A stretch of 64,000 nucleotides of DNA from Pogostemon cablin (GCA_023678885.1 CM042994.1:20741073-20805072), one strand, 5' to 3'. Counted from the stretch's first letter, positions 34,713 to 47,673 are shown. A program made the numbers and translations. Notes: generated by a model not told the origin, from the letters alone.

Positions 34713-35048
34713 TCACTTTTTTGGAACCTTGGATGAAACACTTGAAGATGGATCAACATCAAATAATTTTTTTTCACATTCGAATCATCCAAAATTTCAA
34801 TGCTATTATCAACACCAATATTAACCTTGAGTGGGGTTTCAACCTCATCATAAGTTGAATCAATCGGAAATTAAAATATTTCAAATGTTTAAGCAATTCA
34901 ATAAAAAATATTTTAACTAATGAGTAAATTTGCAAAACTTGCCTTTGAGTTTTTCTTACTTTCTTCAATCAACCCCTTGGAAAGTGGATCTGATAACTGA
35001 AGTTGTAATAAAAAAAATTTATTTCAGTTATAAATAAATAAAACATTA

Positions 35049-35095
<47 letters not shown>

Positions 35096-37257
35096 GATAA
35101 ATCTATTTTAAGTTTAAATTCAGTATAATTTATAACATACAATTAATTTTGTACCTGAAGTGGATCCATGTTACGATCATATTTTGATATGATTTGGCGG
35201 TCAGTGCATATTTTGAGTATAGTATGTAAATCTTGTTCATCATTTGAATCATATGCTTTTTCTGAAACTTTAACTCCAATTTTGAACACCATTTCCCTTC
35301 CATATATATCTTTAAATTCTTCTGGGCATAGAGAATTCGAATCCTAGTATATCAAACATATATTTAATTCAAATATATAAGAATTTGTATTTACTAAATT
35401 ATATGCATGTATTTTTTTTGTTTACTTTAGTAGGTAACACTTACATCAGTTTGATTCTCCAAAAATTGGGATGCAGTCTTGTTGAACAATTGCCTACCAA
35501 TATTGTCCCAAGCTCTAAAAAATTCATTAGTGATACCATCAAACAATAGTATCTTTAATCGGTACTTGCAATAATGAAAAAATAATTTCATTATAACATA
35601 TTAGTATATAATTATTATATTATATGTAATATAAATATTTATAATTAAATTATTTTACCTGATAACACCAGAAACTAAATTGATATTGCAAATGGAGCAA
35701 TAAAAATCATTATCCATCTTGGTAAGAGCTTTCATGCACTTCTTGCAAGATAAATACCACCATCCCTTAGATGCATCTATATTGAGTATCTGAGCATAAA
35801 TCCAGTAGTTTCCATTTTATACAATTTTTAGAAAAAAAAGAAATTAGATAAAAATATTATAAAAGAATGGATATAAATTTTTCTCAACATAAAACATTAA
35901 TTAATTAGACTAAAATATTATAAAAGAACGAATATTAATTTTACTCAACATAAAACATTAATTTATACCACAGGGTTACTATAAAGATTCTCTATAGTTG
36001 AAATATTATCTATTCCAAACTGAAGATCATTCTCATAGCTGGAAAAAGTGATAGCAGACTTTGTACGTTTTGACTCCTTCATAAGTCCAGAAGGTCCAAA
36101 TCTAAAAATAGATATTCGAATTAATTCGAAATAATAAAACATAAGGAAATAATTTTGTAATAGAATAACTATTTTTTAAGTATATAACAATATATATAAA
36201 AATTAGAAAACCTCTTTTTGTACTTCATAATATCATAAGAATCCTGCGAGCATATGATGTTAGATGCATGATAGGTAGTACTAAGAGAAACCGTACCCTT
36301 AAAAAAATATTAATATTAACAAATTAGGTTTTTTTTAAAATAAAAAATAATAAATTTAAAAATCGAGTTGAAAGTTACTTACTTTCATAAACTTAAGGCC
36401 TAAACATTTGAACAATAATAACATCATGCTGGTCTGACATTTTTTCGTTCAACTCAAGAATTAAATTCATCAATTTCTCTTCCCATATGGTGACCTTTAT
36501 GGTATTCGACCTGTTAAAGTTCAAGTAAAAAGTATAAGATGACAATAAAAAAGTGTTAATAATAATAATTACTCAAAATCTTCCCAGTTGAACTCCATAA
36601 TCTTTGTAGGTGTATTTTTGACCTTGATAATCTTCATAGATAAAATATCACCAAACTTTCCTATGACATATGTAATAAGAAATTAAGAAAAAAATATATT
36701 ATCATTTGTATTATCCAATTTTATTAAAAATGAGATGCTAAAATAAAGATGTAAAATACCAATAAGAATTTCTTGATTGATCATAGTATCTGATATTATA
36801 TCCCTATTGGTACCAAATTATATACGTTTAACGGAAAAGACACATCATCTATCTTTCGAAAAATAGTGCTGTAAATAAATAACAGCCTAAAAGGATTCTC
36901 GGAGCAACGTATCTTCGATTTGTTGTGATCAACAACAACCTTCGAAATATCGTAAATGAATCCTTCTTTTAACCAAGATAAAAATTTTAAAACGTATTGA
37001 GCCCAAACTGTGGAATGAATTCGCATACCCTATACAAAATTTGGAAATCTTTATTATTATAATAGAAATCAATATATAAATGACGTTTAATATATTTATA
37101 TACATAGGTAATTACGAACCTCGGAATCAGCGAAGACGCACTCAAAGTTTTTCTTTTCTGCCTTTGGATTTTAATTATACGCTTCATGAATTCGAACACA
37201 TCGAAGTCTCATTTGCATATTTTTTATATTCTTTTCCAAATCCTTGATTAAGATCAT
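34713..37257 (-). pseudogene. RPA1-like (replication protein A large subunit-like) gene with about ten exons, broken
   Basis: RPA1 proteins bind single-stranded DNA. Exon 1 (37257-37120) reads MILIKDLEKN through MRLRCVRIHEAYN, then an in-frame TAA, then NFECVFADSE. Exon 2 (37029-36760) matches the DUF223/OB-fold block: MRIHSTVWAQYVLKF, LKEGFIYDISK, NPFRLLFIYST. Exon 3 (36660-36573) is GKFGDILSMKIIKVKNT. Exon 4 carries VTIWEEKLMNLILELN. Later exons give GTVSLSTTYHASNI, FGPSGLMKESKRTKSA, and the zinc-binding C-terminal domain, WWYLSCKKCMKAL then DNDFYCSICN (two C-x2-C pairs), near 35700-35790. The last exon ends VPKK-stop at 34713. Breaks seen are the TAA in exon 1 and a missing G in exon 2 near 36800, where the duplicate copy has GGGG and stays in frame. 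Exon ends beyond exon 3 are approximate. Confidence 0.8.
35053..35092. repeat. (TA)n microsatellite
   Basis: A near-perfect TA run lies in an intron of the RPA1-like relic. Confidence 0.9.
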
Positions 37258-37728
37258 TCTCGAAGCTAAGCAAAAAAAAAAAAGGAAATATGAATTCTTT
37301 GTAATAATGAATGTGATAGCAGTGTATTCACTGTACTTTCGATTAGATATATATACACAAATATTGCATGGAAAACATTATATAATTTTATTTAATATTA
37401 TTATTAATTATTAATAATTTTTTATTTCAATTAAATGAAGGTATGATTATATTAAGTAGTGATTTCGATATTATAATTAATTGATTGATTAATGGATAAT
37501 TGATCTAAAATTAAGTAGTGATTTTGATAATTGTTTAATTCATAGATATGACCATGTAATGAGTGGTTGAGATTAAAAAATGATTTAGTAATAAAATCCA
37601 ATGGTGTAAATTAAATATTTCAATTGAGTGAAGGCATGATTATATTAAGTAGTGATTTTTTATTATTATGGTACTAATATATTTCGATTATATTAAGTAG
37701 TGATTTCGATTATATTAAGTAGTATCAA

Positions 37729-37835
<107 letters not shown>

Positions 37836-37879
37836 TGTTGTCCTTATTTATTTTATGCATGCGTATGAATGATGATCAA

Positions 37880-37953
<74 letters not shown>

Positions 37954-38121
37954 ATTTGTTGTCCTCATTTGGTTGAGATTAAAAAAATGATTGACAAAAA
38001 TTAAATAAGGTTAAATAAGGTATCAAAGTAATGACCAAGATCTAATCTTATAATTGTGATGAATGGATGATTATATTAAGTAGTGATTTCGATTATATTA
38101 AGTAGTATCAATGAATATATA

Positions 38122-38296
38122 GTTACTTACTTTCATAAACTTTAATATTTGAACAATAATAACATCATGCTGGTTAGACCTTTTTTTGTTCAACTCAAGA
38201 ATTAAATCCATCAATTTCTCTTCCCATATGGTGAACTTTATGGTATTATACCTGTTAAAGTTCAAGTAAAAAGTACAAAATCACAATAAAAGTGTC

Positions 38297-38329
<33 letters not shown>

Positions 38330-38490
38330 TACTCAAAATCTTCCAAGCTAAACTCCATAATCTTTGTAGGTGTATTTTTGACTTTGACAATCTTCATAGA
38401 TAAAATATCACCAAGCTTTCCTATGACATCTGTAATAAGAAATTAAGAAAAAATATATATTATCATTAGTATTATCCAATTTTATTAAAA
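38122..38490 (-). pseudogene. Duplicate of RPA1-like exons 3 and 4
   Basis: This copy contains the equivalent of exon 4 (38130-38250), the intron with an (AAT)n run near 38298-38331, and exon 3 (38332-38425). It begins inside a module right at the splice junction copy 'gttacttactttcat'. Sequence differs from the parent by scattered substitutions. Confidence 0.8.
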
Positions 38491-38566
38491 ATGAGATGGT
38501 GACCTTTATGGTATTAAACCTGTTAAAGTTCAAGTAAAGAGTATAAGATGACAATAAAAAATTGTC

Positions 38567-38647
<81 letters not shown>

Positions 38648-38982
38648 TACTCAAAATCTTCCAAGTTAAACTCCACAATCTTTGTAGGTGTATTTTTGAC
38701 ATTGACAATCTTCATAGATAAAATATCATCAAACTTTCCTATGACATCTGTAATAAAAAATTAAGAAAAAATTTTATTATCATTAGTATTATCCAATTTT
38801 ATTAAAAATGAGATGCTAAAATAAAGAAGTAAAATACCAATAAGAATGTCCTGATTGATCATAGTGTCTGATATTATATCCCCTATTGGTACCAAATTAT
38901 ATGTGTTTAATGGAAAAGACACATCATCTTCTTTCGGAGAATAGTGCTGTACATAAATAACAGCCTAAAAGGATTCTCGGAG
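38491..38982 (-). pseudogene. Second duplicate of RPA1-like exons (parts of 4, 3 and 2)
   Basis: It joins the previous copy at a short shared ATG where intron-2 sequence (aaaaatgagatg) meets exon-4 sequence (gtgacctttatgg). It includes exon 3 and part of exon 2, stopping at 'ttctcggagca'. It keeps GGGG near 38880 where the parent lost a G. The intron between exons 4 and 3 is expanded by an (AAT)n run of about 80 bp. Confidence 0.82.
38567..38647. repeat. (AAT)n microsatellite
   Basis: A nearly pure AAT run of about 27 units in the second RPA1-like duplicate. The parent intron has only about four units at 36558-36570. Confidence 0.92.
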
Positions 38983-39022
38983 CATTATATTAAGTAGTGA
39001 TTTCGATTATATTAAGTAGTAT

Positions 39023-39077
<55 letters not shown>

Positions 39078-39335
39078 TAATATCAATGCATATATATATT
39101 TTATTTGTTGTGCTCATTTATTTTATGTATGCATTTGATAATTGTTTAATCATAATTGTAGTGATTTTGAGAATTGTTTAATCATAACATGTAATGAGTT
39201 GTTGAGATTAAAAAATGATTGACCAAAATTTACATTTTTGGTATCAAAGTAATGGCCAAGATCTAATCTTATAATTGTGATGAATGAATGATTATATTAA
39301 GTAGTGATTTCGATTTTATTAAGTAGTATCAATGC

Positions 39336-39396
<61 letters not shown>

Positions 39397-39483
39397 ATTT
39401 GTTGTGCTCATTTATTTTATGTATGCGTTTGATAATTGTTTAATCATAATTGTAGTGATTTTGATTATATTAAGTAGTATCAA

Positions 39484-39580
<97 letters not shown>

Positions 39581-39744
39581 TGTTGTTCTCATTTGGTTGA
39601 GATTAAAAAATGATTAAATAAGGTATCAAAGTAATGGCCAAGATCTAATCTTATAATTGTGATGAATGGATGATTATATTAAGTAGTGATTTCGATTATA
39701 TTAAGTAGTATCAATGCATATATATATATATATATATATATTAT

Positions 39745-39845
39745 TTGATGAGATTCAAAATGGCTTATAGTAATCAAATCCAAGGGTGTAAATTAAAAAT
39801 TGGCTCAATTTTGACTTTTTCACTTTGCTATTATATTACTATAGA
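39745..39845 (-). repeat. 5' terminal sequence of Helitron B, inverted copy of Helitron A 5' end
   Basis: About 95 bp match 28181-28280 in reverse complement with only a few differences, including 'agcaaagtgaaaaagtcaaa' and 'ggatttgattactataag'. Both start TCTAWAGTAATATAATAGC after an A. Confidence 0.88.
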
Positions 39846-40076
39846 TTTCATTAAAAAATCTAACATTTTAATTGTATACAATTTTTATGTTTATATTTAT
39901 ATTTGTATATGGGTACACTCTATCTTAAGGTGCACTCGGGTGCACACTATAATTAGCCTAAAAGATTTATGGAATGCTAAGAGTCCAAAACAAAGCAGCA
40001 AGATTTTCACAATCATTTCGAGACCAAAATAAATTAAAGGCGAAGACTTATGTTGCTATTTTATGAATAATTTATA

Positions 40077-40298
40077 CTCCCTACGTCCCGGCGTAAGAGG
40101 ACTATTTGCTTTTTACACGTAGATTAAAAAGTATTATTATTTAATGTGTATTGGGTAGTTGTATTAGTGGGAATGTGGGTCCCCTATTTTAATTGTATTA
40201 GAAGGGGTATGTGTCCCATGTGTAAAAAAGGAAAGAGGACTATTTAAGTGGGACAACCAAAATGGAAAAATGACCCTCTTAGCTTGGGACGGAGGGAG
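40077..40298. mobile_element. Stowaway-like MITE, copy 1
   Basis: Terminal inverted repeats CTCCCTACGTCCC and GGGACGGAGGGAG, flanked by TA on both sides (40075-40076 and 40299-40300). The TIR and TA duplication are typical of Tc1/mariner Stowaway elements. The 222-bp interior is non-coding. Confidence 0.92.
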
Positions 40299-40454
40299 TA
40301 TAGTATAATTGAAAAGTGATTAATATTTTATAGTAAAAGTGATTAATTAATATAAATGAAAAATGATAATATTTTATAGCGAGAGTAATAAATAATTTAA
40401 AAAGTGTTAAATAATTAGATGGTTTCATGCAAGATTTGCCCTAAATTAAATGGG

Positions 40455-40605
40455 CCTTTGATTTTCTTAATATGACAGAACTAAAATCTCAAAGCCCAAC
40501 AGATAATATTTCATAGCCCAACAGATAATGATAATTCATAGTCCAATTAAATGGGCTTTTAAATCCACAGTCATTACCCAGATAATTTCCCTGTAGAATG
40601 TTTTG
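40455..40605 (+). promoter_or_regulatory. Upstream region of ATG101, duplicated elsewhere in the window
   Basis: This stretch lies 220-370 bp before the ATG101 start codon and matches 20989-21125. 'agcccaacagataat' occurs twice here but once in the other copy. It also has two copies of the GGGCC/GGGCT type motif often seen in plant promoters. The promoter role is inferred from position only. Confidence 0.5.
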
Positions 40606-40828
40606 ATCAGATTAGATTATATTTCCACTTTCCAGTTTATTTTATTATCAGCTTATCGCTTTTGTATTCTCTGAATTTTGCCTTGTTTTTCTTAAATTTA
40701 ATTACTAAATTAATTTTGGACTTTTTGATAGTTGCTTGTGACTTCGTGCTGGGTACACGCAACGATTAACGGTGAATCGATTTTCTCTCTGATTGAAATC
40801 TTCTCCGATTGGTGCTGTCGAAAATCCA

Positions 40829-43800
40829 ATGAACTGCGAAGTTTGCCAACTCAAAGAACTCGTATGTATCTTCAACTCTTTTATCTCTACAATGTTTATG
40901 CCTACGCTTTGTTGTCTGAGAAAATTCTGATTTTTGCGTACTAAATTTAGGATGTCGAGCACTTCGAGATTCGTGAAGTTCTTCGATGTAAGTTTGCTAA
41001 TCGCTTCCACTGTTTGATTTTATTGGCACTTCGTTATTCATGATTTGTTACTTTTTTTTCGTAACTGAATTTTTGTGTAGTTGCTCACTCACGTTTTTTA
41101 ATCTATTCTATAATCAGATTTGTTTAGGTTTTAAACATTCGATTTAGTGACTCTATGGGGATTCACTGTGTACTGAATAATCTCATTTTGTTGTTTATGA
41201 TTTCCCGAAATTCAGTTTCTTGGATTCGAATTTGCTGTTGCTTAGAGATTACTAACCGGGTGTAGATTGATTTGCAGGCATTTTACATACTATTTTGTTT
41301 CATAGAGCTTTAGGGCTAGTGCGCCCGAAAGACATAGATTTGGAGCTTTTTGAGATTACATATGTAAGTAATTGTTTTTTACCTTCATAAAATGGCCGAT
41401 TATACTTCTCTGATATCTGGTTACAATGTATATATAAATTTTTGGTGTAAGTAGTTTGTTTTTCTATGCTTGAATTCAGAATTATGATATTATACTAAAT
41501 TACTAATATGTTTCCCATGGTCAGTGTCTCTTCATATGGTTTTGAAAGCTGCATTTTATGTGTTGTTTGGAACTCTACGAAATTGAGTTTAAAGTTAAAA
41601 AAAAAAAGCTTTAAATCCGTTCTTATGGTAATGTATTTGCTTGAATTACGTGTGAACATTAATATTATAATTTTGCTTTGCTTACATGCATATGGCTTTG
41701 ACAATATCAGTTACGGAGCTTTTCTATTCATTTGGTTAATACTGTCTCTGTTGCATGTGCATATGTTTTTTTAATATTGTTTTCCTCAATGGTCCCGGTG
41801 TCATATGTATGGCAATTTGATGTGTGCCCTTAATTTGTTTTTTATTTGGTTGTCTTCTTGTCGTCTTTGCAGGTGCAATGTGGGGATGTAGAGCTCGAGA
41901 GAAAAATTGATGAGAAGATTGATCAATTCATAGATAGGGTGGAGAAGCATCCAAACAAGAAAAATCAGGTCTATTGATTGACATAATTTCCAACTTTTTT
42001 TTTCTCCTTCGGTCGTGGATAGTTTTAATGTAAAGGTTACATGTGGTTTTTTTTTATTTAATTGGTAGTACGGATTGGTTAGCACTAAGCAGTGACTCCA
42101 TTTCTCATTGATGATTTAATGAATAAGGATATTTCACTGAGATCTGTCTTATTGTTACTCATTATGGTATGCTCTGTCTAGATTCATTGACAACATGCAG
42201 TTAATGCAGATATGTGTATCCTTCTACGAGGTAAAAAACAAACAGCCTACCTGGTTTACCAATAAAGTTGAACGCCTGTACTGGGAACAGTGGTATATAA
42301 ACTTGAATGTGGCACAACACTCAAAAGGACATTATGGAAAGACTCAGTCTTCTAAAATAGTAGTTGATCCTGGAGGTAATTCCAGTCCTATGTGGAATTG
42401 AATTGGAAGTACTCATGCTCAGATACACAATTCATATAATATGTAATGCTAACTCTTCCAATATGTGCATGTCCATTGATACTGAAGCCGAGGCAAGGAC
42501 TGCTAGGCGTGCAGCACTTGAAGCTTCTCTTCGTGATGTGCTGTTTCAGATAATTAAATTTGTGAATGATAAGAAGGATCATATTCCTCCGGTACCCAAC
42601 TTGGAAGGTGTCTCATTTCCCTATGAAATTACGATCTCAAGGTATTCTCTGCTTTTGTGATATCCTCAGTGTGGTGATGCAACATACTTTATCAATACTG
42701 TTGATATTATCATTCTATTTATTTGACTTTTGACATAAAATGAATTCATCCATGGTTTCTTATTAGGAATCTTAGAATTCGTGATCTTAAAACGTTTAGG
42801 GAGTGTTTTCGTTCACATTGAGTTAATGTTTGGGTTAATAAAGCTTGTACATGTGATTAACATGGTGTGATCATGAAAATGCCCTTATTTTTTCTATTAG
42901 TTTCAAGGGATATTGTAACCCACCTCCCCCTAGCTTGCATTCCGTCGGACCCTTGCTTTTTACGAACGCACTTAGAAGATGAAAAATCCCTTAGTTTTAG
43001 CAATTCTTTTAAGGCCCATTGAGTAATATTAACTCAATATGAACCAAACACCTCCTTGGGTCTGGGAGTCTCAAGGCTGGGTAGATGATGCAAGGGGCAT
43101 CGATCTAGTCCTTGGTAAGTCAGGGATGAGGACTCCCTGATCTCTGGTTAGCCTGAGGAGACATCTCACGTCAGATAATGATGTTAGGGTGATCCTAGAT
43201 AAATAGGCCAGGGAACCTCCCCCCTAGACCATGTTTTTGGGCCTGAGTTAGGCTCTGTGACCCTGCATCAGTTATCTTAGGGGTGAACTTGGCATTGCAA
43301 TTGTAGACTTGTCCACCCTTTCAATATGATAATATCACCCTTGATTCATACTGGAATGTATGGTTATTTGTTTCATTTTATTATATGTAGGGCGAGGACA
43401 TGTTCAATGTGCATTCTGAACTTTCAATACATTAACAAGATTAAAGTATTTTTGAATATTTGTATTAGATGCCTTCTATTTATTAGTATGAAAAAGAAAG
43501 GGAAAATAATTTATAAATTATTATTGAGCAACTTTTATAAATAAGAAGAATGAAATGAAATAGAAAGGAAAGGAACATGGGGTGTATGTGCTGTTTTGGG
43601 TGGGGGGAGGGAGGGAGGTAAACTCTTAGCAAAGCCTGCCGGGTTAGGAACTTCTCAGTTGTAAAAAATCATAGAATTGAGGTCTGACATGTGATGTAAT
43701 AGTTACTCTACGTCATGTTCTCCAAATTTACTGGAATCTATGGGATCATATGATTGTGATTGTTCCAATTTTGCGTACCTCTATTTGGTTGGAACACCAA

Positions 43801-44840
43801 TAAGAATTTATGAGGACTGTGAGTAATCTCTCAAGGTGTGGAATAAGGCTAAGTTTAGGCTCGGATGGTTATTTTAAATCATATAGATCATAAATTTTAT
43901 ATTTGGGCATTTGACTTCTAATTTTACTTGATTGATTAGAGAGCGACAACTCCTTCCTTTAAACTGTTATTCTACATAGAAGAAATTCTTTTTGCCTTTT
44001 CGTTCTCTTGTAAAATATTTAAATAAAAATTGATAGAATCATCTTCAAGCAATTGGGGGCATATTTCACAAAGAATAGAAGAGGAATACCACCAACCAAC
44101 TGTCGCATTCTTAGATCCGAGTCTGAGTCAGTTGTGTGATTGTCTGTTAAGATTTGATTTTTAAGTTTTACTTTTTCTTCATAACTATAAGGGTTAAATT
44201 TATTAGGTAGCTCAGTCAAACATAATGTAATATGTGATGAGAACCTCCCAAATCTTAAACCAATGTAGGTTTTTGTCTGCACACATCTATTGAAATATCT
44301 TCGGTGCTCTTGTATGGTGTCAGTTGACTAATACGTTTTATATTGAAGTTAAACTTTTAAATTTTTATAAGGAAGTGAAATTCTCCGAACGAAATACGGC
44401 TAGCAACAATATGCGAAATAGGCCTTAGTTATATCTATGTACTATTGAAGTATTGCTTACCATCAGTTATTTACACAAAATGCTGTTCTGTATTCTATAA
44501 AGAGCACTTCTGTTTTATTTTTGGGATCCAACTAACATGGAAAAGGAGATTAGCATTACTCTTTTGGTTTTACTAATGACATATTTTGGATTCAACGTGT
44601 TGAAATCAGTATAGTATAGTAGCCAAAGTTGTTGATTGATTGATGCATCGGTTATGTTCTCACAAAGTATGATGGCAATCTCTTTCAATGTTATTGCTAT
44701 TTGTCTTCTTAGATGTGCCTGAAGCCAAGTATAAAGCTGCTAAGTTATTAGTGCCTTCTTTCAGTTCATCCGAGTCTGCATTTGGGATGGAAATGTTCAA
44801 GAGGATGCTCCAAACTGGACACCCTACAATGCTCAGCTGA
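40829..44840 (+). CDS. ATG101: Autophagy-related protein 101, seven exons
   Basis: The exons are 40829-40861, 40951-40987, 41278-41363, 41873-41968, 42210-42375, 42488-42641 and 44765-44840. They join in frame to 215 codons plus TGA, the same length as I recall for the Arabidopsis protein. Recognisable blocks are MNCEVCQLKEL, VEHFEIREVLRC, FHRALGLVRPKDIDLELFEI, the WF-finger region KQPTWFTNKVERLYWEQW, DVLFQIIKFVNDKKDHIPP, and the C-terminal FGMEMFKRMLQTGHPTML. ATG101 is a HORMA-domain partner of ATG13 in the ATG1 kinase complex that starts autophagosome formation. All introns are GT-AG. The exon 6 acceptor (42486-42487) is the least certain. Intron 6 is 2.1 kb and contains a MITE. No stop or frameshift was seen, so the gene looks functional. 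Confidence 0.95.
42799..43057. mobile_element. MITE in ATG101 intron 6, PIF/Harbinger-like
   Basis: The left end GGGAGTGTTTTCGTTCACAT and the inverted right end (AACTCAATATGAACCAAACA then CCTCC) share about 25 bp of imperfect TIR, including GTTCA and ATTGAGTTAAT. It is non-coding. A 3-bp target duplication is not clear. Confidence 0.65.
43058..44764. other. Remainder of ATG101 intron 6
   Basis: No gene or further element ends were recognised. Open frames at 43326-43544 and 44019-44282 show no domain. Confidence 0.5.
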
Positions 44841-45401
44841 CTGTCGAAGCCTTCAAGCTCCTAAAACTCCGTCGTAGTTCTTCCTAGTTTTAATCCCGTT
44901 GCTTGTGTATATTATATGCCAAATTATGTAAATGGGAGTTGTAAAGTATAGCCGATTCGAAGTTTATTTCTTGGGATACAGCGTGATAATGTATATATAT
45001 ATATTTATCTATGTCATGCATATAAGTCTGATTTCAGCTCTTTAGATTTAATGCTTATTTTTTAAGCAAGAACTTGTGCGAGACAGTTTCCCTAGCGTGA
45101 GACAAATATTACTTTCCCTATAAGGTATCAAATCAATACTTTTGACTTTTAATTGCTGTCTTAAAGTTGTTGCTTAAGATTAAGAGTGTTTGTCGGGGGT
45201 TTTTTTTTTTCCCTTCTTTTTTGTAATTTCATAACTCTTAATTAAAGAGATCGCACATCTAGCGTTCAAAGATTTAAAGATGGTAGAATTGCACGGAAAA
45301 TTTTATGTTCAAAGAGGTAGAATTGCACATCTAGTATATTTAATGTTGCTTAGAATCGCACATATGGCGATCTCTTTCAATGTGATTGCAATGTTTGAAG
45401 A
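44841..45401. other. ATG101 3' flank
   Basis: The first 200 bp or so are the likely 3' untranslated region. 45263-45295 contains 'ttcaaagatttaaagatggt', which recurs beyond the SINE at about 45610. Confidence 0.45.
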
Positions 45402-45603
45402 TTTTTTTTTTGATCGGTAAATGTTAGTTGTTAGTCCGGTTAGTAGTTAGTATACACCAAGTCTCCTTACTTCCCCTTCTCCAAGTCTCCTTATATCATC
45501 TCTCCAAATTCGTTCCCAATGGGCCCCTTCTCCAAGTCTCCTTATATCACCTCTTCAAATTCGTTCCCAATGGGAATCGAACCTGAGTCTCTCACTTAAA
45601 TGA
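45402..45603 (-). mobile_element. tRNA-derived SINE, copy 3, with internal tandem duplication
   Basis: It matches copies 1 and 2 in reverse orientation: a T run at 45402-45411 (the poly-A tail), then 'gttagttgttagt', 'ccaagtctccttat' and the B box complement GGAATCGAACC at 45572-45582. A 51-bp segment (45473-45523) is repeated immediately at 45524-45574 and is absent as a pair in the other copies. Confidence 0.87.
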
Positions 45604-47021
45604 GTCTCTTCAAAGATTTAAAGATTGTAGAATTGTGTTGAAAATTTCGAACTTCTTGTCAAATGATGTCTCATTCGAGTTTTTACCAACAATAAATATT
45701 AAACCTTAACATAAAGATTTAAGTCAAAGAAATAAGTAGAGTTATTAGAAACGTCATTTCTCATGCCCAAACAAATTTTATACAAGGACGACATATTTTA
45801 GATAGGATGCTTGTACTTAATGAGATTATTGATGAGGTATAATAGAAGAATTATGAAACACTTCTTTTTAAAATTGATTTAGAAAAAGAACAGTTTTCTC
45901 TTTGCAAAGAGTAAACGTAACAATATTAGTGGGAGAAGTATATATGAGCATTGTTTAGCGTGAAAATTTGGTATATTTTAGAATTGTGTTCGTGTGATTT
46001 CTGCGTGTTTTTATCTTATTTTTAGCAGTATTGTATTCCATATTTTATGTTTTTTATATTTTTAGAGTAAAGTTTGAAAATCATGCTATTTTTATTATAG
46101 GAATGAACTATTATTAAGCAAAAACGAGAAACGGAGAAAATAGGAATTGAATCGGTGTAGAAACATGCCTTAGTCCACTTAAAGTTGATAAAAAAAAATT
46201 GTGCTTGAAATTTTAATAATATATGCTCATATAAATGGATGCACTAACTCAAAACAGGAAGGCATAGGAAAAAAAAAAAAAAACGCTCAATTCTGAGTTT
46301 GAAATGAGAGAAAATTGGATGATTCAAGAAAATAATTTTTTTTGAAAAAAAAAAAGTAGCCAACTGGGTTTAAACGTGACGTGCGACCTCGCTACTTCGT
46401 GCTCGCGTGGGGTGCGTTGGGCGTAAATCGAACCGGTGACCTCTAGTACCGCGTGAGCCCCAAAATCAAGCATTTCAGAGCTTTTCGTGCCTAATTTTGT
46501 CGGATAACGCTCGAAAAAAAAAATCAATAGGGCGAACGGGCCCGCAACGTAGTTTCCCTGACAAATATATAAATACTACACATACTTTCTCTCTTTTCTA
46601 TAATTTGTGAAAAGAAGTCATCATTTCATAATTTGTGAAAAGAAGTCATCATCTCATCCTTGGAGGCACATATACTGCACATACTTTCTCTCTTTTCTTT
46701 TTTTATTTTTTCTTTTAATTCATTCACAACCCATCTTCTTATCTTTGGCCATTTCTTAGTGTTCTATAACAAGAAATGGAAGGAAAGTTTTAATTATTTT
46801 TTGTAATTTCCTTTAAATGTTAGTCTCCATGAATTATTGTAATCAAATATTTTTATTTTGTTATTTTAATTTTGCTAGCTTGTCTAGTCCCTCTAGGAGG
46901 ATTAGAGAAGTATGATTTCGAAATAATTTGGTATTGGATTTTTTCTCATGGGATTTGCTATGCATGACTTATACGTGTCACATGGTTTGTTAATTATAGG
47001 TAAGACTTTAATTTAATGTAG
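45604..47021. other. Intergenic stretch
   Basis: A pair of 28-bp units (TAATTTGTGAAAAGAAGTCA then TCATYTCA) lies at about 46600-46656. No gene was found. Confidence 0.45.
46345..46490 (-). repeat. Possible second SINE type (pol III A and B box-like)
   Basis: On the minus strand GGCTCACGCGG (A-box-like) is followed 25 bases later by GGTTCGATTT (B-box-like). The segment then ends in a T run next to 46345. No second copy or target duplication was found. Confidence 0.35.
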
Positions 47022-47453
47022 GGGCGGAGTTAGACGAAATTTCTAGGGGGCTAACTGTTATTCACGTTCGAATACTAAATAATATCATTTTCGTCCTTTT
47101 TTACATGCACACTTTTTTTATCCATTCCAAAATAATTTGCACGTTCCAAAAATTGCAATAACTCATGATATTAAAAGTTTTATAATACTATAAAAATGTC
47201 ATTACATTAATTTTTACACTTATTTGATCAAATCATACATTTTATTTTATTGAATTATCTAAAATATATATTTTCTTTGTTACATAATCATCCAAAAAAA
47301 ACTCATTTATTTTAAAATTATACATATGTATTTATGGTCTGGATTGAGAACAAAATAGTGTATAAAAATATAACTTGCTAGCATAAAAATTTAGAAGTAT
47401 TTTCAAATAATTTTCAATGTCTATATATGACTAAGAAAAGTGTAAAACATATA
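47022..47453. repeat. Dispersed repeat, copy 1 (relative at the right end of the window)
   Basis: From 'ggggcggagttagacgaaat' this matches 63692-64000 over 300 bp with moderate divergence. The start resembles the CAGGGGCGGA terminus of hAT MITEs. Its right end was not found, and a Stowaway MITE sits at 47454. Confidence 0.78.
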
Positions 47454-47673
47454 CTCCCTCCGTCCCATGGTAAGAGTCCTATTTGTTTTTGGGCACATGG
47501 ATTAAGGAGTATTATTATTTAATGTGTAGTGGGTAGTTGTACTGGTGGGTGTGTAGGCCCTATATTTTAATTGTATTAGTGGGTGGGTTCTATATATCCA
47601 AAAAAGGAAATGAGATCCTTTGGGTGAGACAACAAAAATGGTAAAATAACCCTCTTAGCCTGGGATGTAGGAG
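47454..47673. mobile_element. Stowaway-like MITE, copy 2
   Basis: The left TIR CTCCCTCCGTCCC is well kept and the right TIR is decayed (GGGATGTAGGAG). TA flanks both sides. The interior matches copy 1 throughout ('agtattattatttaatgtgt'). Confidence 0.9.

Noticed and set aside
40705..41010. A 101-codon minus-strand open frame
   Set aside because: It is antisense to ATG101 exons 1-2 and the intron between them and has no domain.
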